DNA of 64,000 nucleotides from contig NZ_CP085278.1 of the NCBI RefSeq assembly GCF_020616595.1, forward strand, positions 186,001-250,000, in the 5' to 3' direction. A program made the translations under genes and the position numbers. The notes beneath the pieces were generated by a model. The model was given only the letters and a program-made list of their open reading frames with translations. It ran no database searches and was not told where the DNA came from. Each line of letters opens with the position of its first letter. Positions within the stretch are counted from its first letter, which is position 1. This document shows positions 32,837 to 45,429 of the stretch, one piece after another. The DNA is from Lentilactobacillus laojiaonis (GTDB lineage Bacteria > Bacillota > Bacilli > Lactobacillales > Lactobacillaceae).

Positions 32837-35800
32837 TTGGCTGGACACTTAGTTAAATATGGAAAACACCGTACAAGACGAAGTTATGCAAGAATTAAAG
32901 AAGTTCTTGATTTACCAAATTTAATCGAAGTTCAAACTAATTCATATAATTGGTTTTTAGATGAAGGACTTAAAGAGACTTTCGATGGCATTATGCCGAT
33001 TGAAGATTTTCAAGGAAAATTATCATTGGAGTATGTTGGTTATCAACTTTTAGAACCAAAATACACTGTTGAAGAAGCAAGAGAACATGAAGCAAATTAC
33101 TCTGCTCCTCTACACATCACCTTAAAATTAACTAACCATGAAACTGGTGAAATTAAAACCCAAGACGTATTCTTTGGCGATTTCCCACTAATGACTGATC
33201 AAGGAACATTTATCATTAATGGTGCTGAACGAGTAATCGTTTCTCAATTAGTACGTTCTCCAGGTGTCTATTATCACAAAGATAAAGATAAGAATGGTCG
33301 TACTTCATTTGGTACTACTATGATTCCTAACCGTGGAGCTTGGTTAGAATTTGAAACCGATGCTAAAAATGTTTCATATGTACGTATTGATCGTACAAGA
33401 AAAATTCCTTTAACTGAACTTGTTCGTGCTTTAGGATTTGGTAGTGACGAAGAAATCATTGATATCTTAGGTAACAATGATAGTTTGGAACTAACTTTAG
33501 AAAAAGATGTTCATAAAGATACTGATGATTCACGTATTGAAGAATCATTAAAAGATATTTATGAACGTTTACGTCCAGGTGAACCTAAGACTGCTGATTC
33601 ATCAAGAAGTTTATTGACAGCAAGATTCTTTGATCCTAAACGTTATGATATGGCTCCAGTTGGTCGTTACAAAACCAATAAAAAACTTAGCTTAAAGACT
33701 CGTTTATTAGGACTAACTTTAGCTGAAACTTTAGCTGATCCTGAAACTGGTGAAGTTATTGCACAAAAGGGCACAGTAATTGATAAAGATGTAATGAAAG
33801 AATTGTCACCTTATTTAGATAATAAGGACTTTAAGGCATATACTTTTAATCCATCTGAAGAAGCTGTTGTTACTGAACCTATGACTGTTCAAATTATTAA
33901 GGTTTACTCAGAAAAGGATCCAGAGCATGTTATTCCAATGATTGGTAACGATAATATCGATCTAGAATTTAAGCATGTTACTCCTGCCGATATCATTGCT
34001 TCAATGAATTATTTCTTTAATTTACAAGAAGGTATCGGATCAGTTGATGATATTGATCACTTGGGTAACCGTCGAATTCGTTCCGTTGGTGAATTACTAC
34101 AAAACCAATTTAGAATTGGTTTATCACGAATGGAACGTGTAGTTCGCGAAAGAATGTCAATCCAAGACACTTCTACAGTAACTCCACAACAATTAATTAA
34201 CATTCGTCCGGTAGTTGCATCAATCAAAGAATTCTTTGGTTCATCACAACTTTCTCAATTCATGGACCAAACTAATCCACTTGGCGAATTATCACATAAA
34301 CGTCGTTTATCTGCTCTTGGACCTGGTGGTTTAACTCGTGATCGTGCTGGATATGAAGTTCGAGACGTTCACTATACTCATTATGGTCGTATGTGTCCAA
34401 TTGAAACTCCTGAAGGACCAAATATCGGTCTTATTAATAACCTTTCAAGTTATGCACGTATCAATAAATATGGTTTTATTGAAACTCCATATCGCCGTGT
34501 TGACTGGAGTACTCATAAAGTTACTAACCGTATTGATTATTTATCTGCTGACGAAGAAGATAACTTTGTAATTGCACAAGCTAACTCACCATTAAATGAA
34601 GATGGTTCATTTGAAAATGATATTGTTATGGCTCGTGCAAAATCAAATAACGTTGAAATTAGTATCAATAACGTTGATTATATGGATGTTTCTCCTAAAC
34701 AAGTAGTTGCAGTTGCTACTGCATGTATTCCTTTCTTGGAAAATGATGATTCAAACCGTGCCTTAATGGGTGCTAACATGCAACGTCAAGCTGTACCATT
34801 GGTTAATCCACATTCTCCACTTATTGGTACTGGTATTGAATACACTGCTGCTCATGATTCAGGAGTTGCTTTAATTTGTAAATTTGATGGAACTGTTGAA
34901 TACGTTGATGCTCGAGAAATTCGTGTTAGACGTGACGATGGTGCTCTAGATACTTACAAATTAATGAAATTCCGTCGTTCAAATGGTGGTAAGAATTATA
35001 ACCAACGTCCAATCGTTAAAACTGGTGACCGTGTTGAAGCTGATGAAGTTTTAGCTGATGGTCCATCAATGGAAAATGGTGAATTAGCATTAGGTCAAAA
35101 CCCAATTGTAGCCTTCATGACTTGGCAAGGATACAACTTCGAAGATGCCATTGCTATTAATGAAAGATTAGTTACTGATGATGTTTATACTTCAATTCAT
35201 ATTGAAGAATACGAATCAGAAACTCGTGACACTAAATTAGGACCTGAAGAAATGACTCGTGAAATTCCTAATGTTGGTGAAGATGCGCTTAAGAACCTTG
35301 ATGAATCTGGTACTATTCGCATTGGTGCAGAAGTAAATGATGGCGATATCTTAGTTGGTAAAGTTACTCCTAAAGGGGTTACTGAATTATCTGCTGAAGA
35401 ACGTTTGTTACATGCTATTTTTGGTGAAAAATCTCGTGAAGTTCGTGATACTTCATTACGTGTACCACATGGTGGTGGCGGTATCGTTCAAGACGTTAAA
35501 GTCTTCACTCGCGAAAATGGTGACGAATTATCACCAGGTGTTAACAAAATGATTCGTGTTTACATTGCTCAAAAACGTAAACTCCAAGTTGGAGATAAAA
35601 TGGCCGGTCGTCATGGTAATAAAGGTACTGTTTCCGTGGTTCTTCCTGAAGAAGATATGCCATTCTTACCAGATGGTACTCCAATCGACATTATGTTAAG
35701 TCCCATGGGTGTTCCTTCTCGTATGAATATCGGACAAGTTCTTGAAATTCATTTGGGAATGGCTGCTCGTAAATTAGGAATTCACATGGCTACTCCTGTT

Positions 35801-36445
35801 TTTGATGGAGCTAGAGATAGTGATATCTGGGATGCAGTTAAGGAAGCCGGAATGGCTTCAGATGGTAAGACTGTTCTTTATGATGGTCGTACTGGTGAAC
35901 CATTTGATAAACGAATCGCAGTTGGGGTTATGCACTATATGAAACTTGCCCACATGGTTGATGATAAGATCCATGCCCGTTCAATTGGACCATACTCATT
36001 AGTTACCCAACAACCACTTGGTGGTAAAGCTCAATTTGGTGGACAGCGTTTCGGTGAAATGGAAGTTTGGGCTCTTGAAGCTTATGGGGCTGCTTATACC
36101 CTTCAAGAAATTCTAACTTACAAATCTGATGACGTTGTTGGTCGTGTTAAGACATATGAAGCAATTGTTAAGGGTGAATCAATTCCTAAGCCAGGAGTTC
36201 CTGAATCATTCCGAGTTCTTGTTAAAGAATTACAAGCATTAGGATTAGACATGAAAGTTCTTGATAATAGCAAACAAGAAATTGAACTTCGTGACTTAGA
36301 TGAAGAAGATGATGACGTGGTAAACGTTGATGCTCTAAGTAAAATTGCTAAACAACAAGAAGAGTTAGTACAAAAAGTAACTGGTGCTAAACAACCGGAA
36401 GCTGATCAAAATACTAAATCAACAAATTTAAATAATAACGATTAA
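32837..36445 (+). CDS. rpoB: RNA polymerase beta subunit
   Basis: A 1202-residue catalytic subunit of RNA polymerase. The rifampicin pocket is intact and wild-type in appearance ([20 protein letters not shown] then [10 protein letters not shown]). [12 protein letters not shown] near the active centre and the C-terminal [16 protein letters not shown] are conserved. The TTG at 32837 is taken as start because AGGAGAGGTG lies just upstream and the resulting [17 protein letters not shown] begins like other lactobacillar RpoB; the ATG at 32810 would place that ribosome site inside the gene. The acidic Asn/Thr-rich tail of about 50 residues is variable in the family. Confidence 0.97.
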   Translation: MAGHLVKYGKHRTRRSYARIKEVLDLPNLIEVQTNSYNWFLDEGLKETFDGIMPIEDFQGKLSLEYVGYQLLEPKYTVEEAREHEANYSAPLHITLKLTNHETGEIKTQDVFFGDFPLMTDQGTFIINGAERVIVSQLVRSPGVYYHKDKDKNGRTSFGTTMIPNRGAWLEFETDAKNVSYVRIDRTRKIPLTELVRALGFGSDEEIIDILGNNDSLELTLEKDVHKDTDDSRIEESLKDIYERLRPGEPKTADSSRSLLTARFFDPKRYDMAPVGRYKTNKKLSLKTRLLGLTLAETLADPETGEVIAQKGTVIDKDVMKELSPYLDNKDFKAYTFNPSEEAVVTEPMTVQIIKVYSEKDPEHVIPMIGNDNIDLEFKHVTPADIIASMNYFFNLQEGIGSVDDIDHLGNRRIRSVGELLQNQFRIGLSRMERVVRERMSIQDTSTVTPQQLINIRPVVASIKEFFGSSQLSQFMDQTNPLGELSHKRRLSALGPGGLTRDRAGYEVRDVHYTHYGRMCPIETPEGPNIGLINNLSSYARINKYGFIETPYRRVDWSTHKVTNRIDYLSADEEDNFVIAQANSPLNEDGSFENDIVMARAKSNNVEISINNVDYMDVSPKQVVAVATACIPFLENDDSNRALMGANMQRQAVPLVNPHSPLIGTGIEYTAAHDSGVALICKFDGTVEYVDAREIRVRRDDGALDTYKLMKFRRSNGGKNYNQRPIVKTGDRVEADEVLADGPSMENGELALGQNPIVAFMTWQGYNFEDAIAINERLVTDDVYTSIHIEEYESETRDTKLGPEEMTREIPNVGEDALKNLDESGTIRIGAEVNDGDILVGKVTPKGVTELSAEERLLHAIFGEKSREVRDTSLRVPHGGGGIVQDVKVFTRENGDELSPGVNKMIRVYIAQKRKLQVGDKMAGRHGNKGTVSVVLPEEDMPFLPDGTPIDIMLSPMGVPSRMNIGQVLEIHLGMAARKLGIHMATPVFDGARDSDIWDAVKEAGMASDGKTVLYDGRTGEPFDKRIAVGVMHYMKLAHMVDDKIHARSIGPYSLVTQQPLGGKAQFGGQRFGEMEVWALEAYGAAYTLQEILTYKSDDVVGRVKTYEAIVKGESIPKPGVPESFRVLVKELQALGLDMKVLDNSKQEIELRDLDEEDDDVVNVDALSKIAKQQEELVQKVTGAKQPEADQNTKSTNLNNND

Positions 36446-36462
36446 TTAGGGAGGTTGAATTA

Positions 36463-39400
36463 GTGGTCGACGTTAATAAATTCGAAAGTATGCAAATCGG
36501 ACTAGCATCTCCTGATAAAATTCGTAGTTGGTCATATGGTGAAGTTAAAAAACCAGAAACTATCAACTATCGAACTTTAAAACCGGAAAAAGATGGTTTG
36601 TTTGATGAACGAATCTTTGGACCAACTAAAGATTGGGAATGTGCCTGTGGTAAATACAAACGTATCCGTTATAAAGGAATCGTTTGTGATCGATGTGGTG
36701 TAGAAGTTACTAAATCAAAAGTTCGTCGTGAAAGAATGGGTCATATTGAATTAGCTGCTCCCGTAACTCACATTTGGTATTTCAAAGGAATTCCAAGTCG
36801 TATGGGATTAGTTTTAGATATGAGTCCTCGTGCACTTGAAGAAATTATTTATTTTGCATCATATGTTGTTACCGATTCAGGTAATACACCAATGGAAAAT
36901 AAACAATTACTTTCTGAACGTGAATATCGTGATAAGAAACGCGAATATGGTCCACGTTTTGAAGCACAAGTTGGTGCTGAAGCAATTAAAACATTGTTAA
37001 ACAATGTTGATGTTGAAAAAGAAGTTGCTGAATTAAAAGAAGAATTAAAAAATGCTACTGGTCAAAAACGTACTCGTGCAGTACGTCGTTTAGATATTTT
37101 AGAAGCATTTGTTAATTCAGATAATGAATTATCATGGATGGTAATGGATACCATTCCAGTTATTCCACCTGATTTACGTCCGATGGTTCAACTTGAAGGT
37201 GGCCGTTTTGCTACCTCAGATTTAAATGATCTTTATCGTCGTGTAATTAACCGTAATAACCGACTTAAGAGATTACTAGACTTAAATGCTCCTGGAATTA
37301 TCGTTCAAAATGAAAAACGTATGCTTCAAGAAGCTGTGGATGCATTGATTGATAATGGACGTCGTGGCCGTCCAGTTGCTGGACCAGGTAACCGTCCATT
37401 GAAATCTCTTTCTCACATGCTTAAAGGTAAGCAAGGACGTTTCCGTCAAAACTTATTAGGTAAACGTGTTGATTATTCTGGACGTTCAGTTATTGATGTT
37501 GGTCCTAACTTAAAAATGAACCAAATGGGACTTCCTGTGCCTATGGCTATGGAATTATTCAAACCATTTATCATGAAAGAATTAGTTAGTCGAGGATTAG
37601 CTTCTAACATTAAGAATGCTAAACGTAAGATTGAACGTCAAGATGACGACGTATTCGGTGTCTTAGAAGATGTAATTAAAGAACACCCAGTCTTATTAAA
37701 CCGTGCCCCTACACTTCACCGTCTTGGTATTCAAGCCTTTGAACCAACATTGGTTAGTGGTAAAGCTATGCGATTACATCCATTGGTTTGTGAAGCTTAT
37801 AATGCGGATTTCGATGGAGACCAAATGGCTATTCACGTTCCACTATCTGATGAAGCTCAAGCTGAATCAAGATTATTGATGCTCGCTGCTGGTCACATTT
37901 TGGCACCAAAAGATGGAAAACCAGTTGTGGCACCTTCTCAAGATATGGTTATTGGTAATTACTATGTAACTACTGAAGAATCTGGTCGTGAAGGTGAAGG
38001 TATGATCTTCAACTCACCTAGTGAGGTTGAATTAGCATATCGTAATGGTTTAGTTCACTGGCATACTCGTATTGGTATTAAGACAGCCTTTTATGAACAA
38101 AAACCATTTACTGATGAACAAAGAGATAAAATTATGGTTACTTCAGCTGGTAAGGTTATGTTTAACATGATCCTTCCTGATGGCTTCCCATATTTAAATG
38201 AACCTACTGTAACTAACTTAAATGGTTATGTTCCGGATAGCTATTTCTTAGATGCTGGTGAAGATATTCATGAACACCTTAAAAATACTAAAATTGTTCC
38301 TCCATTTAAGAAAGGTTTCTTAAGTGATATTATTGCTGAAGTTTACAAGCAATATAAAGTTACTGAGACTTCATTATTACTTGATCGCATGAAAGATCTT
38401 GGATACAATGACTCAACTAAATCTGGACTTACTGTTGGTATCGCTGATATTATTGAACTTCCAGAAAAACAAGCAATCATTGATGATGCTCACAAGAAAG
38501 TAAGCATGGTAACTAAACAATTCCGTCGAGGATTAATTACTGATCAAGAACGTTATGAAAGAGTTATTGGTATCTGGAATGACGCTAAAGATGAAATTCA
38601 AGGCAAATTAATGGAAAGTTTCGATTCATATAACTCAGTCTTTATGATGAGTGATTCAGGAGCTCGTGGTAACGTATCAAACTTTACTCAGCTTGCTGGT
38701 ATGCGTGGATTGATGGCCGCTCCTAATGGTGAAATCATGGAATTGCCAATCACTTCAAACTTCCGTGAAGGACTTTCTGTTTTGGAAATGTTTATTTCTA
38801 CCCACGGTGCTCGTAAAGGTATGACTGATACGGCCCTTAAGACTGCCAACTCAGGATATCTTACTCGTCGATTGGTTGATGTGGCTCAAGATGTTATTGT
38901 TCGTGAAAAAGACTGTGGAACTGATCGTGGTTTAACAGTTCATTCAATTGCTGAAGGTAACGAAATGATCGAACCATTATTTGATCGTATTGTTGGTCGT
39001 TATGCAATGAAATCAGTTATTAATCCTAATAATGGTGAAGTTGTAGTTGCCGCAAATCAAATGATTGATGAAGAGATGGCACAACAAATTGATGATTTAG
39101 GAATTGAAAAAGTAACTATTCGTTCAGCATTCACTTGTAATACTGTCCATGGGGTTTGTGAAAAATGTTATGGTCGTAATATGGCTACTGGTGACGAAGT
39201 TGAAGTTGGTGAAGCAGTTGGTACAGTTGCTGCTCAATCAATTGGTGAACCAGGTACTCAATTAACCATGCGTAACTTCCATACCGGTGGTGTTGCTGGT
39301 AACGCCGATATTACTCAAGGACTTCCTCGTGTTCAAGAAATTTTTGAAGCACGTAATCCAAAAGGTAAGGCAGAAATTACTGAAGTTACTGGTACGGTTG

Positions 39401-40113
39401 AATCAATTGAAGAAAATCCTGCTGAAGGAACTAAATCAATCACTATTAAAGGTGATGCAGATACAAGAAACTATACTGTTAATATTAATGCTAGAATGCG
39501 CGTTACTGAAGGTGACTTCATTCGCCGTGGTTCTGCATTAAATGATGGTTCTGTTGATCCTAAAGAGTTATTGAAAGTTCGTGATGTTTTATCAACAGAA
39601 AATTACCTATTGCATGAAGTACAAAAAGTTTACCGTATGCAAGGGGTAGAAGTTTCTGATAAACATATCGAAATTATGATTCGTCAAATGCTTCGTAAAG
39701 TTCGTATTATGGATCCAGGTGATACTGAACTTCTACCAGGTACTTTGATGGATATCAATGACTTCAAACTAAGTAATGCAGATATGGTTGTTTCAGGCGG
39801 AATTCCTGCAACTGCACGACCAGTTATCTTAGGAATTACTAAAGCCGCTCTTGAAACTAACAGTTTCTTATCAGCTGCTTCATTCCAAGAAACTACTCGT
39901 GTACTTACTGATGCTGCAATTCGTGGTAAGAATGATCCACTTGTCGGATTAAAAGAAAATGTTATCATCGGTAAGCTTATCCCTGCTGGTACAGGAATGG
40001 CTGATTATCGTGGTATCAAACCAGAAGAAATTGGTAAATCTTTAACTGAAGGCGTATATTCAATTAGTGAACTTGAAGCGCGCATGAAAGCTGAAGAAGA
40101 AAATTCTAAATAA
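36463..40113 (+). CDS. rpoC: RNA polymerase beta' subunit
   Basis: A 1216-residue subunit that carries the catalytic Mg2+ ions. Zinc site 1 is C60, C62, C75 and C78, the catalytic NADFDGD is at residues 447-453, and a second Cys cluster is seen in [11 protein letters not shown]. The GTG start has GGAGG about nine bases upstream and the gap to rpoB is 17 bases. A strong terminator follows, shared in part with the convergent prepilin peptidase gene. Confidence 0.97.
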   Translation: MVDVNKFESMQIGLASPDKIRSWSYGEVKKPETINYRTLKPEKDGLFDERIFGPTKDWECACGKYKRIRYKGIVCDRCGVEVTKSKVRRERMGHIELAAPVTHIWYFKGIPSRMGLVLDMSPRALEEIIYFASYVVTDSGNTPMENKQLLSEREYRDKKREYGPRFEAQVGAEAIKTLLNNVDVEKEVAELKEELKNATGQKRTRAVRRLDILEAFVNSDNELSWMVMDTIPVIPPDLRPMVQLEGGRFATSDLNDLYRRVINRNNRLKRLLDLNAPGIIVQNEKRMLQEAVDALIDNGRRGRPVAGPGNRPLKSLSHMLKGKQGRFRQNLLGKRVDYSGRSVIDVGPNLKMNQMGLPVPMAMELFKPFIMKELVSRGLASNIKNAKRKIERQDDDVFGVLEDVIKEHPVLLNRAPTLHRLGIQAFEPTLVSGKAMRLHPLVCEAYNADFDGDQMAIHVPLSDEAQAESRLLMLAAGHILAPKDGKPVVAPSQDMVIGNYYVTTEESGREGEGMIFNSPSEVELAYRNGLVHWHTRIGIKTAFYEQKPFTDEQRDKIMVTSAGKVMFNMILPDGFPYLNEPTVTNLNGYVPDSYFLDAGEDIHEHLKNTKIVPPFKKGFLSDIIAEVYKQYKVTETSLLLDRMKDLGYNDSTKSGLTVGIADIIELPEKQAIIDDAHKKVSMVTKQFRRGLITDQERYERVIGIWNDAKDEIQGKLMESFDSYNSVFMMSDSGARGNVSNFTQLAGMRGLMAAPNGEIMELPITSNFREGLSVLEMFISTHGARKGMTDTALKTANSGYLTRRLVDVAQDVIVREKDCGTDRGLTVHSIAEGNEMIEPLFDRIVGRYAMKSVINPNNGEVVVAANQMIDEEMAQQIDDLGIEKVTIRSAFTCNTVHGVCEKCYGRNMATGDEVEVGEAVGTVAAQSIGEPGTQLTMRNFHTGGVAGNADITQGLPRVQEIFEARNPKGKAEITEVTGTVESIEENPAEGTKSITIKGDADTRNYTVNINARMRVTEGDFIRRGSALNDGSVDPKELLKVRDVLSTENYLLHEVQKVYRMQGVEVSDKHIEIMIRQMLRKVRIMDPGDTELLPGTLMDINDFKLSNADMVVSGGIPATARPVILGITKAALETNSFLSAASFQETTRVLTDAAIRGKNDPLVGLKENVIIGKLIPAGTGMADYRGIKPEEIGKSLTEGVYSISELEARMKAEEENSK

Positions 40114-40114
40114 T

Positions 40115-40149
40115 AAAAAAGACGAATGCTAAAGGCATTCGTCTTTTTT
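40115..40149. terminator. bidirectional terminator between rpoC and the prepilin peptidase gene
   Basis: AAAAAAGACGAATGC-TAAAG-GCATTCGTCTTTTTT, fifteen pairs, functional on both strands. Confidence 0.9.
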
Positions 40150-40810
40150 ATTTGGTAATTAAATTAATGCAGATCCATCCTAAAGTTATAAACGGAATAA
40201 ATGGTAATTTAAATTTATGATTGGGATTTAAAAATATAAATAGTAACGCTAATCCACATGCTACTAAAATAATCTTGGTGACGGTATAAAATGAATACAT
40301 GATTGATAGAATACCAATTAAATCAATATCACCATTGCCAAATTGATGGAACACTAAATTAATCAATTGAATTAAAAAGTAGATAAAGACTATAATAACT
40401 AACATTTTCCAAGAATAAATTGTTTGGTAGACTGCGATTAATGTTAGGGGAGCTAATACCCAGCTAGGAAAAGTATACGAGAGCAAATCCCAAATGCTGA
40501 TATAAAATAGTAACCCCAGCATTAAATAATCTAGCCAGGATTGTTTAGTATACAAAATACAGGTTAATCCTAAGGTGATTTCTGAGATGAAAATTGCTGA
40601 GGAAATTGTGGCTTTGCAGTAGCGACAATGACCCTGTAAAAATAAATAACTAAAAATAGGAATTAATTCATACCAAGCTAATTTTGTCTGACAGGTATCA
40701 CAATGTGATGCGGGAAAAATAATTGATTCATTTCTTAATTTACGCATGACCACTAAATTTAAGAATGAAGCGACAATCGTTCCCAATATAAATTTAAAAA
40801 ATAATATCAT
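40148..40810 (-). CDS. comC: type IV prepilin peptidase (ComC/PilD family)
   Basis: A 220-residue membrane aspartyl protease that cleaves and in many species N-methylates the leader of pilin-like ComG proteins for DNA uptake. The N-terminal cytoplasmic loop has two CxxC pairs (CDTC and CRYC). The catalytic Asp residues are in SIWDLLSY and in the GNGDIDLIG motif. About seven membrane helices. It is convergent to rpoC and divergent from rpsL, an accessory gene set between two core operons. No com operon is in the window, so whether transformation is functional cannot be judged. Confidence 0.9.
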   Translation of the reverse strand: MILFFKFILGTIVASFLNLVVMRKLRNESIIFPASHCDTCQTKLAWYELIPIFSYLFLQGHCRYCKATISSAIFISEITLGLTCILYTKQSWLDYLMLGLLFYISIWDLLSYTFPSWVLAPLTLIAVYQTIYSWKMLVIIVFIYFLIQLINLVFHQFGNGDIDLIGILSIMYSFYTVTKIILVACGLALLFIFLNPNHKFKLPFIPFITLGWICINLITK

Positions 40811-40869
40811 TGTACTTTAAACCTCCTAAAAGGTTAGATACGATAAATAAATTTAATTCACTAGACGTA

Positions 40870-40898
40870 TTGACTCAATTTTAATGGTATGTTAAATT
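40870..40898 (+). promoter_or_regulatory. str operon promoter (rpsL-rpsG-fusA)
   Basis: TTGACT, 17-base spacer, TAAATT, giving a 5' leader of about 150 bases before rpsL. Confidence 0.75.
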
Positions 40899-40966
40899 AT
40901 ACAAGGTACTTTTTATCACAGATTCCTGACAACAGACATACTGACTGTTATTAACAAAAATGTTAC

Positions 40967-41007
40967 GGCGGGTTTGTCTATTCTTTTTTACATAAAAAAG
41001 AACCGCC
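40967..41007 (+). promoter_or_regulatory. hairpin in the rpsL leader
   Basis: TTCTTTTTTA-CA-TAAAAAAGAA is a perfect ten-pair hairpin, extended by GGCGGGTT with AACCGCC. No T-run follows in the sense direction, so it is not a terminator; it may be a regulatory or protein-binding element. Confidence 0.5.
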
Positions 41008-41056
41008 TGGATGTGTGGACTTACATTTATGATATTCAGAAAGGAGAAATTTTTAG

Positions 41057-41470
41057 ATGCCTACAATTAATCAATTGGTCCGTAAAGGACGTAAATCTAG
41101 AAGTTCAAAATCAAATGCACCTGCTTTAAACTTTGGTTACAATAGTTTTAAGAAAAAACAAACTAATACACCAGCTCCACAAAAACGAGGCGTAGCTACC
41201 CGTGTTGGTACTATGACTCCTAAGAAACCTAACTCTGCTTTACGTAAATATGCCCGTGTTCGTTTATCTAACTTAATCGAAGTTACTGCATATATTCCCG
41301 GTATTGGACACAACCTACAAGAACATAGTGTTGTTTTAATCCGTGGTGGTCGTGTAAAAGATTTACCTGGGGTTCGTTATCACGTTATCCGTGGTGCGCT
41401 TGATACTGCCGGTGTTACTGACCGTCGTCAAAGTCGTTCTAAATACGGTACTAAGAAACCTAAAGACTAA
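41057..41470 (+). CDS. rpsL: 30S ribosomal protein S12
   Basis: A 137-residue protein of the decoding centre. The conserved loop [11 protein letters not shown] contains K56 and K57, where streptomycin-resistance changes occur in other bacteria; here the Lys residues are wild type. [13 protein letters not shown], the second resistance loop, is also standard. AAGGAG precedes the ATG. First gene of the str operon. Confidence 0.98.
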   Translation: MPTINQLVRKGRKSRSSKSNAPALNFGYNSFKKKQTNTPAPQKRGVATRVGTMTPKKPNSALRKYARVRLSNLIEVTAYIPGIGHNLQEHSVVLIRGGRVKDLPGVRYHVIRGALDTAGVTDRRQSRSKYGTKKPKD

Positions 41471-41517
41471 TTTCTAATCACGTAAAATTACGCTTAGATC
41501 CATGAGGAGGAAAACAA

Positions 41518-41988
41518 ATGCCTAGAAAAGGGAATGTTCAAAAAAGGGAAGTACTTCCTGATCCAATTTACAATTCAAAATTGGTTACTCGTTTAATCAA
41601 CCGTTTAATGTTAGACGGTAAAAGAGGAACTGCATCACAAATTTTATATGATGCATTTGATTTAATTAAAGAAGAAACTGGTAATGAACCAGTTGAAGTA
41701 TTTGAAGAAGCAATGAAGAACGTTATGCCAGTTCTTGAAGTTAAAGCTCGCCGTGTTGGTGGTTCTAACTACCAAGTTCCGATCGAAGTTCGTCCAGAAC
41801 GTCGTTCAACTTTAGCATTACGTTGGATCGTTAACTACTCACGTTCACGTGGTGAACACACTATGAGCGAACGTCTTGCTCGTGAATTAATGGATGCTGC
41901 TAACAACACTGGTGCATCAGTTAAGAAACGTGAAGATACTCATAAAATGGCTGAAGCTAACCGTGCTTTTGCTCACTATCGCTGGTAA
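41518..41988 (+). CDS. rpsG: 30S ribosomal protein S7
   Basis: A 156-residue primary 16S rRNA binder of the small-subunit head, lining the E site. The basic N-terminus ([10 protein letters not shown]) and the [17 protein letters not shown] beta-hairpin are typical. In other bacteria S7 is the feedback regulator of the str operon. GAGGAGG ribosome site; 47 bases after rpsL. Confidence 0.98.
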   Translation: MPRKGNVQKREVLPDPIYNSKLVTRLINRLMLDGKRGTASQILYDAFDLIKEETGNEPVEVFEEAMKNVMPVLEVKARRVGGSNYQVPIEVRPERRSTLALRWIVNYSRSRGEHTMSERLARELMDAANNTGASVKKREDTHKMAEANRAFAHYRW

Positions 41989-41993
41989 GAGTA

Positions 41994-42049
41994 AACTAAA
42001 TCTTAATTTAGTTAAATTAAAATTGGTGGCTAATATTGGCCACCTTTTT
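41994..42049 (+). promoter_or_regulatory. two intercistronic hairpins between rpsG and fusA
   Basis: AACTAAAT-CTTA-ATTTAGTT (41994-42013) is followed by GGTGGC-TAATATTG-GCCACC-TTTTT (42025-42049), which looks like a weak terminator. It may reduce fusA expression relative to the S12 and S7 genes or act as a feedback site. Confidence 0.65.
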
Positions 42050-42083
42050 GCAAGAGATTTTATTTCGAGAGGAGTACTACTAA

Positions 42084-44180
42084 ATGGCTAACAAACGAGA
42101 ATTTCCACTAGAAAAAACTCGTAATATCGGTATCATGGCCCACATCGATGCTGGTAAGACAACTACAACCGAACGTATTTTGTACTACACTGGTAAAATT
42201 CACAAAATTGGTGAAACTCATGATGGAGCTTCACAAATGGACTGGATGGATCAAGAACAAGAACGTGGTATTACTATTACATCCGCTGCAACTACTGCAC
42301 AATGGAAAGGTTACCGTGTTAACATCATTGACACCCCAGGTCACGTTGACTTCACTATGGAAGTTGAACGTTCACTTCGTGTTTTAGATGGTGCTGTAGC
42401 CGTTCTTGATGCCCAAGCTGGTGTTGAACCTCAAACTGAAACTGTTTGGCGTCAAGCATCAGAATACAATGTTCCTCGTATTGTTTTTGCTAACAAGATG
42501 GACAAAATGGGTGCCAACTTTGACTTTTCAGTTGACTCAATTGGTGAACGTTTAAATGCTAATGCTTTAGCAATTCAAATGCCTATCGGTGCCGAAGATG
42601 AATTTGAAGGTGTTATTGATTTAGTTGAAATGAAAGCCGATCTTTATGATGAAGATGACTTAGGAACTAAATGGGATACTGTTGAAATTCCTGATGAATA
42701 CAAAGAAGAAGCTGAAAAACGTCGTACAATTATGATTGAAAAATTAGCTGACATCGATGAAGACATCATGGAAAAATACCTTGAAGGTGAAGAATTATCA
42801 ATTGAAGAAATTAAGGCTGCCATCCGTAAAGGTACCCTTAACCTTGAATTGTTCCCAGTATTAGCTGGTTCAGCCTTTAAGAATAAAGGTGTTCAAATGA
42901 TGCTTGATGCAGTTGTTGATTACTTACCATCACCACTTGATGTTAAGCCATACAACGCTACTGATCCTGAAAATGGTGAAGAAGTTCAATTAAAAGCTAA
43001 CGATGATGCACCATTTGCTGCCTTAGCATTTAAGATTGCAACTGATCCATTCGTTGGTCGTTTAACTTTCATCCGTGTATACCAAGGAACTTTGGAATCA
43101 GGTTCATACGTGCTTAATGCAACTAAAGGCAAACGTGAACGTGTTGGTCGTTTAGTTCAAATGCACTCTAACCAACGTAAAGAAATTTCTGAAGTGTTCT
43201 CTGGTGATATTGCTGCTGCTATTGGTTTGAAGAATACCACTACTGGTGATTCTTTAACTGATCCAGATCACCCATTACACCTTGAATCAATGGAAATTCC
43301 TGATCCTGTTATCCAAGTGGCTGTTGAACCAAAATCAAAAGCTGACCGTGATAAGATGGAAGATGCAATTCAAAAACTTGCAGAAGAAGATCCATCATTT
43401 AGAGCAGAAACTAACCCTGAAACTGGTGAAACTTTAATTGCCGGAATGGGTGAGTTACAACTTGATATCCAAATTGATCGTATGAAACGTGAATTTAACG
43501 TTGAAGCTAACATCGGTGCACCTCAAGTTGCTTACCGTGAAGCATTTACTAAACAAACTTCTGCTCAAGGTAAGTTTGTTCGTCAATCTGGTGGTAAAGG
43601 TCAATATGGTGATGTTTGGATTGAATTTACTCCAAACGAAGAAGGTAAAGGATTCGAATTTGAAAATGCCATCGTTGGTGGTGTTGTTCCTCGTGAATAC
43701 ATTCCTTCAGTTGAACAAGGATTAAAAGAAGCCTTGAACAATGGTGTTCTTGCCGGATTCCCATTAATTGACTTAAAAGCTAAGTTATATGATGGTAGTT
43801 ACCATGAAGTCGATTCTAATGAATCAGCCTTTAAAGTTGCTGCATCAATGGCTTTACGTAATGCTGCTAAGAAAGCTGCTCCAGTTATCTTAGAACCAAT
43901 TATGAAAGTTGATATCACTGTTCCAGAAGAATACATGGGAGATATCATGGGACAAGTAACTGCTCGTCGTGGTCGTCTAGAAGGTATGGAAGACCGTGGT
44001 GGCGCTAAAGTTATTCATTCATTTGTTCCATTATCAGAAATGTTTGGTTACGCTACAACACTTCGTTCAGCATCTCAAGGTCGTGGTACATTTACTATGA
44101 CAATGGATCACTACGAAGCTGTTCCTAAGAGTATCCAAGAAGAAATTATTAAGAAAAATGGTGGCAACGCCGAAGCTTAA
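42084..44180 (+). CDS. fusA: elongation factor G
   Basis: A 698-residue translational GTPase that drives translocation and, with RRF, ribosome recycling. G1 [13 protein letters not shown]2 RGITI, G3 DTPGH and G4 NKMD are all present in the first 150 residues, followed by domains II-V of normal length. GAGAGGAG precedes the ATG. Last gene of the str operon; a terminator follows. The tuf gene often found next to fusA in other phyla is not here. Confidence 0.98.
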   Translation: MANKREFPLEKTRNIGIMAHIDAGKTTTTERILYYTGKIHKIGETHDGASQMDWMDQEQERGITITSAATTAQWKGYRVNIIDTPGHVDFTMEVERSLRVLDGAVAVLDAQAGVEPQTETVWRQASEYNVPRIVFANKMDKMGANFDFSVDSIGERLNANALAIQMPIGAEDEFEGVIDLVEMKADLYDEDDLGTKWDTVEIPDEYKEEAEKRRTIMIEKLADIDEDIMEKYLEGEELSIEEIKAAIRKGTLNLELFPVLAGSAFKNKGVQMMLDAVVDYLPSPLDVKPYNATDPENGEEVQLKANDDAPFAALAFKIATDPFVGRLTFIRVYQGTLESGSYVLNATKGKRERVGRLVQMHSNQRKEISEVFSGDIAAAIGLKNTTTGDSLTDPDHPLHLESMEIPDPVIQVAVEPKSKADRDKMEDAIQKLAEEDPSFRAETNPETGETLIAGMGELQLDIQIDRMKREFNVEANIGAPQVAYREAFTKQTSAQGKFVRQSGGKGQYGDVWIEFTPNEEGKGFEFENAIVGGVVPREYIPSVEQGLKEALNNGVLAGFPLIDLKAKLYDGSYHEVDSNESAFKVAASMALRNAAKKAAPVILEPIMKVDITVPEEYMGDIMGQVTARRGRLEGMEDRGGAKVIHSFVPLSEMFGYATTLRSASQGRGTFTMTMDHYEAVPKSIQEEIIKKNGGNAEA

Positions 44181-44193
44181 TATATAAAAAGCG

Positions 44194-44224
44194 AAAAAAG
44201 AGCGATATTAATCGCTCTTTTTTT
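44194..44224 (+). terminator. Rho-independent terminator of the str operon
   Basis: AAAAAAGAGCGAT-ATTA-ATCGCTCTTTTTT, thirteen pairs. Confidence 0.9.
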
Positions 44225-44251
44225 ATTTTTAATATTAAATTTAAAATAGTA

Positions 44252-44280
44252 TTGATTTAACCGAATAAATTTAGTAAACT
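44252..44280 (+). promoter_or_regulatory. S10 operon promoter
   Basis: TTGATT, 17-base spacer, TAAACT. It is the only clear promoter upstream of the long ribosomal protein run. Confidence 0.7.
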
Positions 44281-44287
44281 ATTTAAG

Positions 44288-44425
44288 TACTTGTTTTTGC
44301 GGGATTAGTTTACCCAAAAACATAAGGAATTTAGCGTTGATGTGAAAGGTTGCGACACACCCGGATGCTTTGCCATGGGTGAATCGGTAATTTCCACGGA
44401 GTTAGTCCTATTTTTAAAATAGACG
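44288..44425 (+). promoter_or_regulatory. structured S10 operon leader
   Basis: About 150 bases of leader with several hairpins: GTTTTT..GGG/CCC..AAAAAC (from about 44291), CACCC..GGGTG (near 44360-44383) and CTATTTT-T-AAAATAG (44408-44422) just before the ribosome site. Such a leader could be the target of L4 or another ribosomal protein; no specific family is recognised. Confidence 0.4.
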
Positions 44426-44440
44426 AAGGAGGTAACACAA

Positions 44441-44749
44441 ATGGCAAAACAAAAAATTCGTATTCGCTTAAAGGCATACGAACACCGTATTTTAGATCAA
44501 TCAGCAGATAAGATCGTTGCAACTGCGCAAAGAACTGGTGCTACTATTTCTGGCCCAATTCCATTGCCAACTGAACGTACTATCTATACTGTTTTAGCTT
44601 CACCACATAAATACAAAGATGCTCGTGAACAATTTGAAATTTTAACTCACAAGCGTTTAATTGATATCTTAAACCCTACTCCAAAAACAGTTGACTCATT
44701 AATGAAGTTAGACTTACCAAGTGGCGTAGATATCGAAATCAAGCTTTAA
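44441..44749 (+). CDS. rpsJ: 30S ribosomal protein S10
   Basis: A 102-residue head protein of the small subunit that also serves as NusE in transcription antitermination. The [18 protein letters not shown] start and the GPIPLPTE loop are typical. GAAGGAGG precedes the ATG. First gene of the S10 operon. Confidence 0.98.
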   Translation: MAKQKIRIRLKAYEHRILDQSADKIVATAQRTGATISGPIPLPTERTIYTVLASPHKYKDAREQFEILTHKRLIDILNPTPKTVDSLMKLDLPSGVDIEIKL

Positions 44750-44776
44750 TAAATACATTATATCGGAGGTGTTTTC

Positions 44777-45412
44777 ATGACTAAAAAAGGAATCTTAGGA
44801 AAAAAAGTCGGAATGACTCAAGTTTTTACTGATAATGGTGAATTAGTACCAGTTACTGTTATTGAAGTAACTCCTAACGTGGTTATGCAAGTTAAAACTG
44901 TTGAAAATGACGGTTACGAAGCTATCCAATTAGGTCTTGCTGACAAACGTGCAGTTCTAGGTAACAAACCAGAAGAAGGACATGCTAAAAAAGCAAATAC
45001 TACTCCTAAGCGCTTCATTAAAGAAATCAAAGATGTTGAGCTAGGAGATTACAAAGCTGCTGATGAAATCAAAATCGACATCTTTGAACCAGGTGACATC
45101 GTTGATGTAACTGGAACTACTAAAGGTCATGGATACCAAGGTAACATCCATAAAGATGGTCAACGTCGTGGACCTGAAACTCACGGTTCTCGTTATCACC
45201 GTCGTCCTGGTTCACTTGGTGCGGTTATTAACCGTGTTGTTCCAGGTATGAAATTACCAGGTCGTATGGGTAACAAGACTGTTACTATTCAAAATCTTGA
45301 AGTTATTAGTACTGATGTTGAAAAGAACGTAATCTTAGTTAAAGGTAATGTTCCAGGTGCTAATAAATCATTCGTTACAATTAAAACTGCTGCTCGCGGT
45401 TCAAAAAAATAG
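44777..45412 (+). CDS. rplC: 50S ribosomal protein L3
   Basis: A 211-residue early-assembly protein whose extended loop reaches the peptidyl transferase centre. The start [17 protein letters not shown] and the loop with [18 protein letters not shown] are diagnostic. Resistance changes to pleuromutilins and linezolid occur in this loop in other species; none is evident here. Starts 27 bases after rpsJ with CGGAGGT. Confidence 0.98.
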   Translation: MTKKGILGKKVGMTQVFTDNGELVPVTVIEVTPNVVMQVKTVENDGYEAIQLGLADKRAVLGNKPEEGHAKKANTTPKRFIKEIKDVELGDYKAADEIKIDIFEPGDIVDVTGTTKGHGYQGNIHKDGQRRGPETHGSRYHRRPGSLGAVINRVVPGMKLPGRMGNKTVTIQNLEVISTDVEKNVILVKGNVPGANKSFVTIKTAARGSKK

Positions 45413-45429
45413 AAAGGAGGAAACCATAA

